Source: an uncultured Clostridia bacterium (GTDB taxonomy: Bacteria > Bacillota > Clostridia > Oscillospirales > Oscillospiraceae). Taken from it: a stretch of 5,424 nt of DNA. Below are positions 4,833-5,424 of the stretch, one piece after another (within the stretch, counting starts at the first letter, position 1; the number at the start of each line of letters is the position of its first letter). Where the stretch lies: the NCBI GenBank assembly GCA_945918815.1, contig CAMEIU010000147.1:1-5424 (forward strand), in the 5' to 3' direction. The notes under the pieces are model-generated. The model was given only the letters and a program-made list of their open reading frames with translations, was not told the origin of the DNA and ran no database searches. The position numbers and the translations under genes are program-made.

Positions 4833-5279
4833 TTACCAGCCTTCGTTGAAGCCTCGGAGGAAGGCGTCTTCGGGCTGGGGATCGGTGGGGCCGCCGCGGG
4901 TGACGCCGCGAACGGGGGCCCGGGCGGCGGTGGCGGCGTTCTGGCGGAGGATTCGGTTCTCCTTCCGCAGCTGCGCCGCGTCGGACCGCTGGCGGCAGGC
5001 GTACTCGTTGTAGGCCTCAATGAGGCTTTTGCCGCCAACACAGGCCGCGGCCACCTCCTGGGGCAGGTCCTGGCCCCGCAGCTCCGGCCTGGCGGCGTAC
5101 AGGGCCTGGACCTCTCCGGCATAGTCCCGGGCGGCCGGTGTCTGGACCGGTTCGGCCTCAGGGGCCCCTTCCTCGGAAACTGCCTCCGCAGGCTCCGCCT
5201 GCGCTTCCTCCGCCGCGTCCTCCTCCGGCAGAATGGCTTCCTCGTTCTCGTAGGGCAGTTGGTTGTTCAGTTCTTCCAT
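4833..5279 (-). CDS. Probable phage capsid scaffold-like acidic protein, copy 2
   Basis: This 148-residue product is identical to that of 557-1003: an acidic Glu/Ala/Pro N-terminus, a central helix, a charged coiled-coil segment, and the C-terminal FLRGFNEGW. Having two identical copies of a gene normally present once per phage head operon is unusual. This copy precedes the full-length toxin gene in reading direction, 394 nt away across the palindrome cluster, so both copies are followed by a toxin-type coding sequence instead of a capsid gene. The start is fixed by AAAGGAG at 5288-5294. The scaffold role is inferred from composition and the familiar C-terminus. Confidence 0.7.
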   Translation of the reverse strand: MEELNNQLPYENEEAILPEEDAAEEAQAEPAEAVSEEGAPEAEPVQTPAARDYAGEVQALYAARPELRGQDLPQEVAAACVGGKSLIEAYNEYACRQRSDAAQLRKENRILRQNAATAARAPVRGVTRGGPTDPQPEDAFLRGFNEGW

Positions 5280-5287
5280 GATGCGTT

Positions 5288-5294
5288 CTCCTTT
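5288..5294 (-). promoter_or_regulatory. Ribosome binding site of scaffold-like gene, copy 2
   Basis: The minus strand reads AAAGGAG, 8 nt before the ATG at 5279, identical to the site at 1012-1018. Confidence 0.8.
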
Positions 5295-5330
5295 CAAAGA
5301 TGAGTTTGCGTTTTTAGACAAATTGGGATT

Positions 5331-5424
5331 ATGACTATCGGTTTTAATAAGCATGTGGATTTTTATGACGGGTTCCGTCCTGCACTGTCATTGCGAGGAG
5401 CGAAGCGACGTGGCAATCCGCATC
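5331..5424. mobile_element. MITE-like element, second copy, truncated by window end
   Basis: It begins with the same terminal repeat (tgactatcggtttta from 5332), preceded by aaattgggatt at 5320-5330, and continues through the tgtcattgcga...ggcaatccg arm to the last base. The right arm is outside the window. It sits upstream of the second scaffold-like gene exactly as in copy 1, so the insertion predates the duplication. Confidence 0.7.

Larger units (their letters stand above)
4820..5424. repeat. Large direct repeat, copy 2 (runs off the window)
   Basis: This is identical to 544-1148 over the whole visible length. It includes the scaffold-like gene, its ribosome site and the first 94 bp of the MITE-like element, and presumably continues beyond the window. 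The left boundary follows directly on a palindrome ending 'ccctaca'. Confidence 0.95.

Noticed and set aside
4629..5303. A 224-codon plus-strand open frame over the second direct repeat
   Set aside because: It is the antisense shadow of the GC-rich scaffold-like gene, has no ribosome site and reads as low-complexity Gly/Ala/Arg.
1..5424. Circular element or contig-end overlap explaining the repeat
   Set aside because: The repeat begins at 544, not at base 1, and the 543 bases before it do not match the bases before 4820, so it is not a simple terminal overlap. An assembly duplication remains possible and is noted in the findings.

Overview
All credible coding sequence in this window is on the minus strand, so genes read from right to left. 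The dispersed repeat families point to a gut-type Clostridia genome (Oscillospiraceae-like, the Faecalibacterium/Oscillibacter sort). These are the hairpin family with GTCACGGC/GCCGTGAC stems, the 'ccttccccttgagggga' arms, the 'tgtcattgcga...ggcaatcc' palindromes and the 'GTAGGGG + GC-rich palindrome' units. The lineage assignment rests on recognising these motifs, not on a marker gene. The protein content looks like a decayed prophage head region carrying a toxin-immunity module.

Right to left: (i) 4820-5424 is one copy of a direct repeat of at least 605 bp. It holds a small acidic protein (4833-5279) that looks like a phage capsid scaffold protein, plus the start of a MITE-like element. (ii) 4439-4832 has no gene. 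It holds a cluster of GC-rich palindromes and a strong hairpin just before the next gene. (iii) 2381-4438 encodes a 685-residue protein: a low-complexity N-terminus, a central domain resembling large virion-associated proteins of gut phages, an alpha-helical linker, and a C-terminal HNH/Endonuclease VII-fold nuclease with a clear WHH motif. (iv) 1930-2358, only 22 nt downstream, encodes a SUKH (SMI1/KNR4, YobK-like) immunity protein, followed by a terminator-like hairpin at 1838-1874. (v) 1594-1827 is a start-less coding fragment, possibly the C-terminus of a phage portal protein. (vi) 1044-1589 is a nested pair of palindromic MITE-like elements. (vii) 544-1148 is the second, apparently identical copy of the direct repeat with a second scaffold gene (557-1003). 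(viii) 106-499 is a start-less, frame-shifted remnant. It shares the helical linker of the 685-aa toxin (39 exact nucleotides) but ends in an unrelated C-terminus. (ix) 1-109 is another copy of the palindromic repeat family.

Interpretation: the full-length protein and SUKH gene form a polymorphic toxin/immunity pair of the YobL/YobK kind, here next to phage head genes instead of an LXG secretion gene. The remnant at the left looks like an orphan alternative tip, the arrangement expected where toxin C-termini are exchanged by recombination in a shared linker. The direct repeats, 4276 bp apart, bracket the toxin-immunity unit, so one homologous crossover would delete or circularise it. Delivery by phage particles, the toxin activity and the exchange model are inferences from sequence and context.
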